Assembly (NCBI RefSeq): GCF_024362695.1
Contig: NC_065423.1
Location: forward strand, 4,457,001-4,521,000
Source of the DNA: Pectinophora gossypiella
Lineage: Eukaryota > Arthropoda > Insecta > Lepidoptera > Gelechiidae
Direction of reading: 5' to 3'
DNA length: 64,000 nucleotides
The position numbers were made by a program, and so were the translations under genes. Every line of letters starts with the position of its first letter. Within the stretch, counting starts at the first letter, position 1. The notes beneath the pieces are model-generated. The model was not told where the DNA came from and searched no databases. It saw nothing but the letters and a program-made list of their open reading frames with translations. Below are positions 1 through 11,053 of the stretch, in pieces.

Positions 1-11
1 TCTGTAAAACT

Positions 12-215
12 TGAAACTGAGTGGACAGAGCGACAAGTAATCAAAAGACAACTTGCACCCACTTTTAATAAAAAGTTCTAATATAGTCAGTGATTGATAG
101 ATAGCATGGTGAGTGATTGGTAATCATCCCATCATCGCCCATATGACAGTTTTTAAGATTTGCCCGGCAAGATAAGCAGCTGAACGCTACATTTATGTTC
201 TTCGTTTTCTATTCG
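12..215 (+). repeat. Dispersed repeat F, copy 1 (AMPKalpha intron)
   Basis: Matches 45236-45455 through CAAGTAATCAAAAGACAACT, a middle part around the CATCGCCCATA block, and GATAAGCAGCTGAACG. It is more diverged than the second copy. Confidence 0.6.
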
Positions 216-307
216 CTCCAAATCCTGCATAGAAGGTTGATTCAAAAGTATTATAATTAGGTATTTATTATTGTTCGTGTCTCGTGACCTATGCGTGTTT
301 CCTGCAG

Positions 308-1099
308 AGCTAAGTGGCACCTGGGCATCCGGTCGCAGAGCAAGCCCAACGACATCATGCTGGAAGTGTTCCGCGCGATGAAGGCGCTCGACTACGAGTG
401 GAAGGTCATCAACCCCTACCACGTCAGGTGAGATACACAATAACTCTTTATTGCACTTAAATCATATTAAAAATACTCACCTTAGGGATACATCTCTTTT
501 ATAGTACTTTAACACGTTGACTGTCCCCATATAAAATTCTTCCTTGTAAGTCCCGCATATTACTTCAATTTTTATACATCCTGTCTTCTCTTCCCTCGTG
601 TGGGTTGTGAGGTGGATTACCAACCTCATCAACCCTAGTGTCAGAGTTACTATTGAGCCGCCCCTGACATGACTCATGTAACGACTACTTACTTACATCA
701 GTAAGTAGTAACCGGGACCAACGGCGTAACGTGCCTACCGAAGCACGTACATCCTGTTATAAACGTAAATAATAGTAAATGTATTTTAAACACTTCACAA
801 TACATAAAATAAAATATTTATGCAATCTTTCTTTCAGAGTGCGAACCCTAAACAAAATGACGGATAAATACGTGAAGATGTCTCTGCAACTCTACCAAGT
901 AGACTACAAGTCCTACCTCCTCGACTTCAAGTCTCTATCTGGAGAGAAGGAAGACTCCGAAGACGACGCGACCTCGCCCCTGGCGCCTCCGCCCCCGATG
1001 GCGCCCCCGTTAATCAACCCGCCGACGCAGCCCCAAGGACACCATACAATGGAGTTCTTTGAAATGTGCGCCGCTCTAATCATACAACTAGCACGGTAA
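308..1099 (+). CDS. AMPKalpha: AMP-activated protein kinase alpha subunit, last two exons (3' part only)
   Basis: This is the C-terminal regulatory part of the catalytic alpha subunit of AMPK, the cytosolic energy-sensing Ser/Thr kinase. Exons are 308-427 and 838-1099; the split Arg codon (AG|A) joins them in frame, and the kinase domain lies upstream of the window. The first exon reads AKWHLGIRSQSKPND and ends EWKVINPYHVR. The second has KYVKMSLQLYQVDYKSYLLD and the family's terminal FFEMCAALIIQLAR, then TAA. This domain binds the beta subunit and is nearly invariant in animals, so identity is firm. Odd point: the serine/threonine-rich loop of the vertebrate proteins is replaced by a shorter stretch, acidic (GEKEDSEDD) then proline-rich (APPPPMAPPLINPP). 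The intron (428-837) holds a SINE fragment. Poldip2 follows on the opposite strand, 2.8 kb away. Confidence 0.95.
582..752 (-). repeat. SINE-A 3' part in the AMPKalpha intron
   Basis: CGTGTGGGTTGTGAGGTGGA, TAACGACTACTTACTTACAT and GGGACCAACGGCGTAACGTG match SINE-A inverted; the head is absent. Confidence 0.75.
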
Positions 1100-1133
1100 A
1101 GGTACACTAGAAGGGATGCAAAGTAACTTTGCT

Positions 1134-1516
1134 TACAGTTATTGGTGCTAATTCCTGTAAATACAATCTAATTTTATTTTAAGTTATATCTGTCATTTTC
1201 TTATCCGCTGAAAAGGAAAGGGACGGGTAATCGACAAGCATAAAAGTTATGGAACACACGTCAATTTTAAGCACAAATCTAAAACAACCGTCTAAATTAT
1301 TGGCCAATATCCCGACAGAATTAAGTTGACAGCACACGTCAAACGGTTTGCATACCAGCGAGATACCTTTTTTATTCGCCCAGGTTATTCATTCATTTAC
1401 TCATTCTTCCTAAAATTAAGAGCTGTCAATCATCCGTCCCTTTCCTTTTCGGCGGATAAGAAAATGACAGGTATAATTTAAAGTAAAATTAGGTGTCTGC
1501 AGGAATCGGGGCCATT
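1134..1516 (+). mobile_element. MITE-1 copy downstream of AMPKalpha
   Basis: Left tip GGTGCTAATTCCTGTAAATA with CTAATTTTATTTTAAGTTAT; right tip GGTGTCTGCAGGAATCGGGG. Inner arms include CATTTTCTTATCCGC and its inverse GCGGATAAGAAAATG. Probably lies in or just past the AMPKalpha 3' UTR. Confidence 0.8.
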
Positions 1517-2159
1517 GTAAGCAATCGGGAATCTTAAAGTTATTGCGTATCGTAATCAATGTTATGGGATAGGATATTATTGTAATATATTTAATTACGG
1601 CAAAAACATTTTGTGAAATGCTCTATGGTAATTTTAATCGTGTTAAATCTGTAAAATATACGAGAAGTCTAACTATCTCGACAGATGAATAATTCACTCA
1701 TCTCCACCATTATATATTCTCGATACATGTGCACCGAATAATTCAATAACAGCAGCAAAGTAGTTTTATTAACTTTTTTGTGGCTTCCTTAGACGCTATG
1801 AAAACACTAGCCATTTCCAGCAATCGTAGCATAGCCTCCGCGATGCGATATATGAGGAAAAATAATTGCAGAATTGACTTATATCGCGTAGTCAATAGAA
1901 TTGATTAATTTATCGTATCGCGCGCGTTTTATGTGGCTGTAGTAGTAGCCTACTAAAGTTCAGTAAGAAAGCGAAAGTGCCTTTTAAAATTATATCGCAA
2001 TTATGAAATAAAATAATATTGCTTGTTGGAATGGACTCATCTCGACGATACTAATAGATATAGATATTTTAATATATAGATGATTGCATAGTGTAATATA
2101 GGTCGTAGCTTCATTATTATAGAGGTGGATATGGGGTCAAAAAATGGCTTTCTAATTTT
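1517..2159. other. AT-rich flank, nothing recognised
   Basis: Between MITE-1 and MITE-3. Possible AMPKalpha 3' UTR. AATAAA sites occur near 2008. No other structure seen. Confidence 0.35.
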
Positions 2160-2538
2160 GACCATGGTGTAAGAAAACCAGGTATGCTCAAAAGTGACAG
2201 CTAACATTTCAAGGTTAGCCCAGCTGACGTCATCCCACCCTGCGTTGCCATTTCGTAAAAATTAATAACCCACGACCAATGTTTTTTGTTTTTATATTTA
2301 GTTTGCAAGGAAATTTTGAACTTTTTGAACGTAAAAGATTTACTTACAGTTTTAATTATATTTATACAAGTAATAGTAATTAAATACGTTAGTACTTAAT
2401 TTTCAATAATAAAATTTACGTCCTTGGAAAGTTGGAGATACGAATTTAATGATAACACAGTGGAGACACTTACGTCATCACAGGGCTAGCAATGGCGGCT
2501 TGTCATACGATAAACATACCTGGTTTTGTTATACCATG
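2160..2538 (+). mobile_element. MITE-3, both ends present
   Basis: The left tip CCATGGTGTAAGAAAACCAG plus GTATGCTCAA is matched inverted by AAACATACCTGGTTTTGTTA and TACCATG at the right. The body contains GCTGACGTCATCCCACCC and CACTTACGTCATCACAGGG, two CRE-like TGACGTCA/TTACGTCA sites in inverted order. A truncated copy is at 24112-24300. Confidence 0.7.
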
Positions 2539-3668
2539 CTTGTGAGTATTATAATTACCGAAACGATGAAACAAACTTGCACATATTTGAAAATTATCCC
2601 TATTCAATAAGGAGAAAATTTCGCCAACGAAGGATGGCTAATCGATGTGGTAAAAAGCGCCAGGTTTCGTTTTTCTTGACGATAAAAGTTGTAAATTATT
2701 TCTGATAGATATAACGCTCTTACAGACAATAAGAAGTCTGGTATGAGAAGAAATAAAATTCAAAATGTATTGATAATGATGATTGCCAAATAGGAGAATT
2801 GATATTCGATTATAAACCTTATTGGAACCTCCACCTCGGTACATTGGTGTATGATAGTTTTGGGAGTTGAAAAGTTTGTTAATATAGATTTTTAGAAAAA
2901 TTGATTTACCTAAATGTACAAATCTTGTACAGCTTTAATTGAGTGTTGTATAGAGCTATTCCAAATTATCTTCCACCAATAAAATTAAAATTGGTCTCTT
3001 TAGACTTACTTTTGTGTTTTATTTTAGCAAATGGAATTCCACAGACTGCTTGTCCCGATGTGGGAAATAGGCGTGTGATTATGTATGTATGTGTACGTTA
3101 ATTTTCCATAGAATGTCTAAGGGCGAAAAAAATATAAAATGCTTTAGAATACTGTAATTTATTACGGTTCTATTACAATATATTAAACAAACGACTAAGA
3201 AATTTCAACTCGAATAACGGATGCAATGAACATTGAATTCTAATATATTGTCAACAAATAAATAAAGCTATAACAAGGTATCTTTACTTAAAATTTTCTA
3301 GTTCAAAAATACAAGCTAAAGGATTAGAATAAACATTCATCACATCCAAAGTTTTGCGTAGACGTTCCGTATTGCTTACGGCTCACGGCGTTTGCGTCTC
3401 GTATCGTTGACAAGTTTAGACGATGTTTTGTTGGAAACAAATAACTCTCGCCAAGACAAAGTTCCGAATTTGAGCAGGGTGCTTTTAGTTAGGTTTTTAT
3501 TTAACGATGGCAACATTTTTAATAGTTGGTTATTCAAAAACTATAGATAAAGGTTAGATTTAGCAGCCACTGCACGTCTATTGGTTTATTTGTCGCGACG
3601 CGCTCGACAGACTGGCAATAAAATTAAATTGTTATTAAAATGTAAACAGAAATGACCCTATTTTCATG

Positions 3669-3737
3669 TGATTTATTGTAGATTTGCCTCTGATGGCTTT
3701 CACTACTTGACTAGGCAAATGGGGAGCGCTGAGTGAG
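3669..3737 (+). repeat. Dispersed repeat G, copy 1
   Basis: GTGATTTATTGTAGATTTGC and CAAATGGGGAGCGCTGAG match the inverted copy at 53514-53605. It lies just past the Poldip2 stop. Confidence 0.6.
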
Positions 3738-3870
3738 CTGGATCCTAAATAAAAACCCCGTGTACCCATGAGCGCGAACGTTCACCTAGCGTTTTTGTTT
3801 CGGCATTTGTTTCCATCAAAATAGGGGTGTGAAGTTAAACAATAACGTGACGTGGTGAAGCCGTGTGGCG

Positions 3871-6800
3871 TTACGAGGCGGCGGAGGGCGCGACCGGGGC
3901 GCCCTCGTCGGGCTTGCTCTCCAGCGAGAACGGCGGGATGCGGCAGTCGAACGTGTACCCGTCCTCGCGCTCCATTCTGAATGTGCCCCTGGAGAATAAA
4001 TTGAAAAAAAAATTTGAGAAAGTCTTAGCTGTACATTCAGGCTGATGAAAAGGCTCACTAGGATAGAACAACAACTATGTATAGAACGGTAACGCCAATT
4101 CGTATCGGGTGCCCCCCCCCCCCCCTTTACTTAAAAATGGCCGTAAGCAGCTAAAGAGTAAGGGGGAGCGTGCGTTACGTCTGTCTCGCTCACACTTACG
4201 CATTAGGCAGCACACGGCAAGTACGAGATTTTTCTACGGAGTGTCCAGGGCGTGCTATTAGTCTTATCTAGCACGAAGAGGTGTCCCACTGCAGCGCTAC
4301 GCAAAGTCTCTCTCCACCACACTAAGTACATAGTCGTTACATGAGCCACGTTAAGGCTTTAGTGGCTCAATAACAACCCGGGTAGTGTTAACGACGGCCT
4401 CCTTGGTCGTCTTAAGTTTTTTTTTTATATACTTGTTAATTTCAGTATGTTCCATTGCTTTTTTAAATTTCTGTCAGTTTTTTCAATATAAAAAAAACAG
4501 CACGTAAGGTATTTGCTTTCGATAATCATTTCATCTGTATGCACTCTCAACAAGTGGTACTTTGGTGAGATCGATCATCGACCCTGGAAACCACACGAAA
4601 GAAGCCGCTGCACATACCACATGTGCCCGCTGGGCGCCTGCAGGCTCACGTGGCTGCTGTACTGGAAGGCGGGCGAGTGTCGCGCCAGCACCGGCTCCTG
4701 CCCCACCACGCCGCGCCCGCGCACCGTCTCCAGCGTGCCGCTCAGGGAGAAGATGCGCCAGTGGCGCTCGCGCAGCTGCACCGCCTGCGGGCCCAGGTTC
4801 TCTAGCCGGATGCAGTAGCGCCACTGGAATTGACAACAAAACGACCATAAATATGACAGTGCACTAGAATAAAGGTCGACTTACATGACTCTGCTAATGC
4901 CCGACTAATAAACTATCATTTAAATAAGGGCATTGAGGCATAGGCTAAGTAATTAGCAGACAGCTCAGTGTCAGCAAGCTTCCGTCAGACTGCTCGGTAG
5001 TTGCCCGCCAGTAGTCATTTTATTTTAAGTCGGTTTTGTGTGGGAGCTCCATTAGGGATAGCCTGTTTCAGTTTAGTGTATGTACGTAATTCAATTTTAA
5101 TTAAAAAGTGTGCATCGAAAGTCACTAACGTGCGAATGTGCTTACAGACTAGCCGATACGGCGCTGCATTGTTCTAAAACACTCATAATAGCGGAACAGA
5201 GGGGTTAAAAATTAATCTAAAAAGCAATATTTCAATTCGATATTTGCGCATATAAAAGTCAGTGCGCAATACTAACAAATGTCAAAAAGCAACATTGCTT
5301 TTTTAGATGAATTGCTTCAATGTGGCCTTTTTAACTCTCCTGATCTGATAATAGTCTAGCGACATGGCAGCTTACTACAAGAAAAGGTATATTAAAAAGG
5401 ATTTTTTTTCTTCTGACTTCCTGACTGAGAGTGATGTTGGTAAAAAGGCCTTACCCAATAGACAGCGGAGTTCTGCGACTCGCGGCTGCCCATGTAGAAG
5501 GGTATGACGGTGACTCGCACGCCCTCTGTGGTCTCACGGTGTACATCGCTCAGCTCCAACCACGGGTGGTTCTTCTTCTGCCACGCGCGCAGCGTCTCTT
5601 GCGCTATGAATGGTGGATCTACGACAATATATTCGTGTGGGATCAACATACCCCTTCAGGTGTGGTCTTAGGGGCACAATGAACCAGGGGTATGTTGATC
5701 CCACATCTTAAGACATTTGAGGCCTTATGACTAGGACCTTATAGGTCGTTATAGTGCAAAGATATGTAGTAATCAAATTGAATAATTTACACATGGTATT
5801 CACACACATGGGTTTGGTACATAGATTACTCTGTGTATATAATAGTTTTGAAATAAAAAAATAGTCTGATGTCCGCCGCGCATGTACGTATCTTTGAAGA
5901 AATCTAAAGATTACGAACTAATTAATAGTTAAATTAGATAATTAGTAGTTCTTGCAATGGATGTATCTCTACCTACCCTAATTGGGATATAGTTGTGGGC
6001 TATATCCCAATTAGGCTTATGCTAAGTAAGGACTAATTCATACACAGGGAAATACAACACTATTATGTTACGTGCAGATATGTACAGGTCAATGTCTGAT
6101 AAGATAAGCAACTCATAACATAATAATGGTGCTGATTAGATTACACACCGTCTAATTTTATTTTAAGTAATACCGGTCATTTTCTTACCCACTGAAAACG
6201 AAAGGGACGGGTAATGGACAGGCATAAAATTTATGGAACACACGTCAATTTTAGACATAAATTTAAAAAGCCCTTCCAAAATTTTATATTGACAGAATAG
6301 GCTAGTTTCCAACTAGTCAAATCAGTTACTTTTTATTAAACGTTAAAACACGAAATTACTGTGGAATTTGTATGAAAAGCATACTGTGACATCATAGAAA
6401 AACGTGATAAAATATCGGACATATTATTACGTTTTTCTTAATTAAAATTCATAAAGAAAATGTTTTTCGTTAGTTTTAGATCTGTCTTTATTTAGTAATC
6501 AGAATTTCATAATTTACCTTGACCCAATTAAGTTGACAGCACACGTCAAACTATTTTATTTGCCCGGGTTATTAATTCATTTTAAAATTAATAGTTGTCA
6601 ATTTCACGTCGCTTTCCTTTTCGGTGGATAAGAAACGGAGAGGTATAAAATTTGGTGTCTGGAGGAGTGAATATCTAATATTCTTATAGATTTGAAGAAA
6701 CATTTTTCAATTTTTTCAATCACAAATTGTCTCTTATACTAATATAATGAGATTATTTACTTTTATAAAATGTCTATTTGGATTTGAATATTTCTCATCA

Positions 6801-8250
6801 ACTTTGTAACACATATCTTTGGTACAGTATATCCTATAAAACCATTGCATAAATAGTTAAGAATAATAGAACATTTTATCCCATATAAGTACAATACAAA
6901 ACATACACTTTATAATTTTTCTTTAGTAGAATATATACCTTTGTCAGCATTGTGCATAAGAAACTTGTCAAATAATTCATGCTGTAGCGGCACTCGCTCC
7001 ACGGACGTGTAAGGGATGATGTCATCATGAGCTACGTAGTCCAGGCCGGGGATAGCATACAGACTGCGACTAGACTCCTGGTTTCCAAGAAACGTTACGG
7101 CTTCTGTCTGGGCACGCTATTTAAAAAAAAGTCTTTTAGAATGCATTTTTTTATAAAATAGAATTCAAGTTTGACTAAATAAAGTATGCTTGAAAATGTA
7201 TTTTTTATGAGAATCTAGATAGAAAGATTCTTAAATTTCCATCCACAGAAAAGCCAATGAGAGTGCAAACATGTATCTATAGAATCATTTGCATAAACTG
7301 ATGAAATATTGTGTTGTTTAAAGAAAGGTAAAACAATGAGGCATTTTAATTTGAATCAGCCATAAAACATGTTTTCCTCCAATATGATTCAAAACTGTTA
7401 ATAACAGGATCATCTAACTATTTTTTGTGTATTGAAACATCACAAGAGACTACAGAACTAAAGTAATTTGAGTTAGTATTTCACATTACACCAATCAAAG
7501 CAAATAATTATGCCATTCATTTTACCTTTCTCTTCCTTTCAGGTCTCAAGTCGATGTTTGTTTGCACAGCCAAAACAATCATATTAAAATAAATTTACAT
7601 TTACATATGTAATATAAATTGCCTAACCTAGAGTTAAATTATTTATCAATAAATTATTTTACTCACTCATAATTATTTCGGATCATTAATATGAAACAAT
7701 ATTAAAGTGTATGTTACTAGGGTTCCAAACTCCGCAAGAACTTAAATATAACAACTGATAAGAAACCATGCTGATATAAATATCAGATGTAAACAAATTA
7801 CTTACTATGTATGGAGCATCTCTTGTATCTATGAGAACCTGGTAAAATGTATGGGTTCTGCCTTTTACTTCCTTCCCCACGTTGGACAAGGAATCCCCTG
7901 AAGTCTCCGGAGAGCCTTGAGACTCCACTGATTCCTTCTTATTATTAGCGTCTCGATCGTAAACTCTTGCAAGCCAAGGAAACAGAATTACCCCTCTATA
8001 CCCGAACACTTTATGCAAAATCAACTGTCCTGTGTCATATTTGCCCGATGTTTTAGGGGATTCCAATTTCCCCACCTCTGCTAATCTAAAAAATCAAGTT
8101 CAAACTTTTAGGTTATGTACGTAATAAGAAAGTTCAATTTTTAGTTTTTTTTTCCGCTTACCTGGTATAATGGGCCACATGAGTTAATAATATCCTAGAA
8201 GCAGTTAATCGTAAGGGATTTGTGGGTACGATTTTCAACAATATCTCCAT
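3871..8250 (-). CDS. Poldip2: Polymerase delta-interacting protein 2 (YccV + ApaG domains), complete
   Basis: Exons in transcription order: 8250-8162, 8085-7806, 7116-6939, 5618-5455, 4823-4618, 3988-3871; total 1035 nt, 344 aa, all phases consistent. POLDIP2 is a mostly mitochondrial protein that binds PCNA/DNA polymerase delta and ClpX. The first 30 residues (MEILLKIVPTNPLRL...) are hydrophobic and basic, as in a mitochondrial presequence. A YccV-like domain follows (about residues 50-195, with KVFGYRGVILFPW and YAIPGLDYV), then an ApaG/DUF525 domain (about 210-335, with VTVIPFYMG, YCIRLENLG, HWRIFSLSGTLETVRG, SGHMWGTF and IPPFSLES). Human POLDIP2 is 368 aa; the difference is mainly in the N-terminus. 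Introns carry a MITE-1 copy (6131-6666), a MITE-2 hairpin (about 5205-5340) and two perfect short inverted repeats. It shares its upstream region with Acads, read the other way. Confidence 0.96.
4077..4258 (+). repeat. Dispersed repeat E, copy 1 (contains a C14 run)
   Basis: Shares TATAGAACGGTAAC, AGAGTAAGGGGGAGCG and CACTTACGCATTAGGCAGCAC with 41262-41465. A run of 14 C lies at 4112-4125. It sits in Poldip2 intron 5. Class unknown. Confidence 0.6.
4320..4416 (+). repeat. Degenerate SINE-A pieces in Poldip2 intron 5
   Basis: TAGTCGTTACATGAGCCACG and GTGGCTCAATAACAACCC recall the 3' part; GACGGCCTCCTTGGTCGTC recalls the head. They appear as two abutting scraps. Confidence 0.5.
5205..5340. repeat. 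MITE-2 hairpin copy in Poldip2 intron 4
   Basis: GGGGTTAAAAATTAATCTAA at the left and GATGAATTGCTTCAATGTGG at the right are inverted relatives. The centre has CATATAAAAGTCAGTGCGCA, as in the 63840 copy read the other way. Confidence 0.65.
5636..5705. repeat. Perfect 20-bp inverted repeat, 30-bp loop (Poldip2 intron 3)
   Basis: Arms 5636-5655 and 5686-5705 are exact reverse complements (core GATCAACATACCCC). The near arm ends 18 bp from the exon 4 acceptor in the transcript. Confidence 0.85.
5977..6015. repeat. Perfect 16-bp inverted repeat, 7-bp loop
   Basis: CCTAATTGGGATATAG at 5977-5992 and its reverse complement at 6000-6015. The left arm is the end of a dispersed repeat D fragment (5955-5992); the right arm looks like a copy of it made in reverse. 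Confidence 0.8.
6131..6666 (+). mobile_element. MITE-1 copy interrupted by MITE-4 (Poldip2 intron 3)
   Basis: The left part (GTCTAATTTTATTTTAAGTA, ACGGGTAATGGACAGGCATA) and the right part (AATTAAGTTGACAGCACACG, GGTGTCTGGAGGAGTGA) follow the MITE-1 order. The middle, 6301-6525, is foreign to the family and recurs at 23600-23848. Confidence 0.7.
6301..6525 (+). repeat. MITE-4 copy nested in MITE-1
   Basis: CTAGTTTCCAACTAGTCAAA to TCAGAATTTCATAATTTACC; matched inverted at 23600-23848. A tip of the same family is near 26990-27020. Confidence 0.65.
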
Positions 8251-8657
8251 TTTATCATTGTAAACTATTTTTTTCTTCGTATTTTATCGAGATGTTTTTG
8301 TTTGATTGACAACTGAAATTTATCAATAATCCGGTAGATGGCGTTGCATGATAAGTGACTGACAAGTGACTGAAGTGTTGAACGACCGCGCCCAATATTT
8401 TTTCGCAGACTCTTCAATGTCTGTGATAATAATTAACCTGATTTATCGTTAATTAATTTCCTCCCGTCACTTAATAAATAATTACATCATGAAAAACAAT
8501 TATCTTTTAATTTTTCAATTTTCTTGACTTCACTATCTCGTAAAATTTCTGAACGAAAGTGGGGTCAAAGTACCCGATTTTATTAATTTGTTATTGTTAT
8601 TTTATATTTTTATTTAGGTTTATAAAGCATTTCTTCTAGGTTTAATAAGCTTTTAAA
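8251..8657. promoter_or_regulatory. Shared divergent promoter region of Poldip2 and Acads
   Basis: 407 bp separate the two start codons, which face away from each other. Both products are expected in mitochondria. I see no clear TATA box in the right place for either gene and no repeat element, unlike most gaps in this window. Its role as a bidirectional promoter is inferred from position only. Confidence 0.5.
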
Positions 8658-11053
8658 ATGTTTGGTGCCATCTCTAGGTCCGTGCTGGTATTCGGTAAGT
8701 TGTATTAACTTCGAAACTGCAGCAACAAGTATTTTAGTATTTTACTGTAAAATTGAATAATAAACTTGATTATTTCTCGTGTTATAGCTCCGACTGCTGT
8801 GCGACAGTCGAGGTGTATAGCCTCGCTGTCTGCTCTGCCCGACACATATCAGATGTTATATAAAACCTGCCGGGATTTCGCTGAAGGAGAATTGAAGCCG
8901 AACGCGGCAAAGTATGACCGTGATCATTTATACCCTGGGGAAGCTATTAAGAAGATGGGCGAACTGGGTTTGATGTCAATAGCGGTCCCTGAAGAGCTCG
9001 GCGGCGCGGGGTTGGACTACCTGGCATATGCCATCGCCCTGGAGGAGGTATCCCGAGGCTGCGCGTCTGCTGGCGTCATCATGTCTGTTAACAACTCACT
9101 ATACCTCGGACCCGTCCAAGGCTGGGGTACTGACAAGCAGAAGCAAGAGTATATCACACCTTTTTGTGGCGGTCAGTATTTAGATACTAAATAATATGTT
9201 GCTTCAACTCAAATACAATTTATATGACTTTACTGGTCCTATATCGTTTTTAACTTTTACGAATTACGTACAGTATTAGTTAATGTACTCAAAAACTACT
9301 ATTTTAGAAAGAAAGATATTTTTATTATGCCATTTTTTAAATTGTTTATTGAATTTGGTTTTGTCCTTACTACACTAGTATTATCATGAAAATCATATCT
9401 TGATTAGCAATAAAAAATAATTTGTTTATTTTAGGTGATACCATTGGCTGTTTTGCCCTGTCAGAACCGGGCAACGGATCTGATGCAGGTGCAGCCTCTA
9501 CTACTGCCAAAGATGGTGGCGACAAATGGATCCTTAATGGCACTAAATGCTGGATCACTAATGGTTACGAAAGCAAAGCTTCTGTTGTATTTGCTACTAC
9601 AGACAAAAGCTTGAAGCACAAAGGAATTTCAGCCTTCATAGTTCCAAAGCCTATCAAAGGTCTAGAGTTGGGAAAGAAAGAAGATAAATTAGGTATAAGA
9701 GGGTCTTCAACTTGTTCACTTATATTTGAAGACTGTAATATTCCTAAAGAGAACATCCTGGGACAGCCAGGTTTAGGCTTCAAGATTGCTATGATGACAT
9801 TAGATGCTGGTAGAATCGGCATTGCATCACAGGCCTTGGGAATAGCGCAGGTGATAAATTCACTAATACTAATCTTACACACACATATCTCACACCCTCT
9901 CACACCCATAATTCCTATTTGGATGAGCAGAACCACAAATCATTAGAACTTAAAGCCTTTCTATATTATTTTCAGTTGTTAAGTGGTAAAACTATACAGT
10001 TAGATATAAATAGGGCAATGATGGTAATTTGGAGAAAGGCCACTTTTACTCTTTGACACAAAGGTCAGTCAAATCCATCATGGTCCAAAGATATGTTTAT
10101 TTTGACGATTTTGTATAATAAACATCCTTGATAACTAATTATCAAAACTAGTACTGAGAGCTAGCTGTTCAATGCTTCGCCATGAAATGTCGCCTCTAAA
10201 ACTCATCTGAAACCAGGCTTGATCTCATAAATATATCTAAACATTCTATTTCACAGGCGTCATTAGATGTGGCGGTAGATTACGCATCAAAACGCATCGC
10301 CTTCGGCAAACCCATCATGAAGCTACAAGCCATACAAAACAAACTAGCAGACATGGCAATGCAATTAGAATCAGCGAGGTTGCTGACGTGGAGGGCGGCG
10401 TGGCTAAAGGATAACAAGAAGCCATATACCAAGGAGGCAGCGATGGCTAAACTTGCCGCGTCTGAAGCTGCTACCTTCCTGTCGCATCAGTGTATTCAGG
10501 TAAGGGTAGTAGAATTAGGGCGCCATCAAATTAGCCGCCAACTAAGACACGACTAAAGCATTGACCTGCAGGTGCCGCACGTGGCGCCAATTATATCGAG
10601 GGTTTCAACAAATAGACGCAGCGAATTATATCTACGTGGATAAATGTCGTACGGATATTCCTCAAAGCCCTCGATATAATTAGCGCCACGGTTGCCGTGC
10701 CTTCACATCCCACTAAATTGATATACATTTGTAAAGGCTTTCGCTCACTCTTTCCCGCAGTCATGCTTGCGCGACACGCGTGAATGTTATCTACATAAAT
10801 GCGACAAATATCGCGAGCTATGATCAATAATGTACACAGCATATCCTAGTTCTTTATATCAATATAAATTAGTGAGAAGTACTGCTAATAAAATTATTAT
10901 ATTGCACAGATTCTAGGCGGCATGGGCTACGTATCTGATATGCCTGCGGAGCGACACTACCGCGACGCGAGGATCACGGAGATCTACGAAGGAACATCAG
11001 AGATCCAGCGACTTGTAATAGCTGGACAAGTAATCAAGGAGTATGGATTTTAA
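8658..11053 (+). CDS. Acads: Short-chain acyl-CoA dehydrogenase, mitochondrial, complete
   Basis: Exons 8658-8694, 8788-9171, 9435-9850, 10257-10499 and 10910-11053; 1224 nt, 407 aa, phases consistent (human SCAD is 412 aa). The FAD enzyme performs the first dehydrogenation of short-chain acyl-CoA in matrix beta-oxidation and passes electrons to ETF. Residues 1-30 (MFGAISRSVLVFAPTAVRQS...) lack acidic residues and form a transit peptide. The signature CFALSEPGNGSDAG is at residues 146-159, the second family motif ILGGMGYVSD begins at 361, and IYEGTSEIQRL holds the catalytic base Glu387, 20 residues from the end as in human SCAD. The last two residues of the exon 2 donor context are G|GTCAGT, which restores TPFCGGDTIG across the junction. 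Intron 4 contains a hairpin element (10581-10689). The fly orthologue is probably Arc42. Confidence 0.97.
10581..10689. repeat. Short hairpin element in Acads intron 4
   Basis: A 22-bp arm at 10581-10602 (starts GTGGCGCCAATTATATCG) is repeated inverted at 10668-10689 with one mismatch. The 65-bp spacer is AT-rich. The size and symmetry fit a MITE or its remnant. No second copy was found in this window. Confidence 0.6.
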
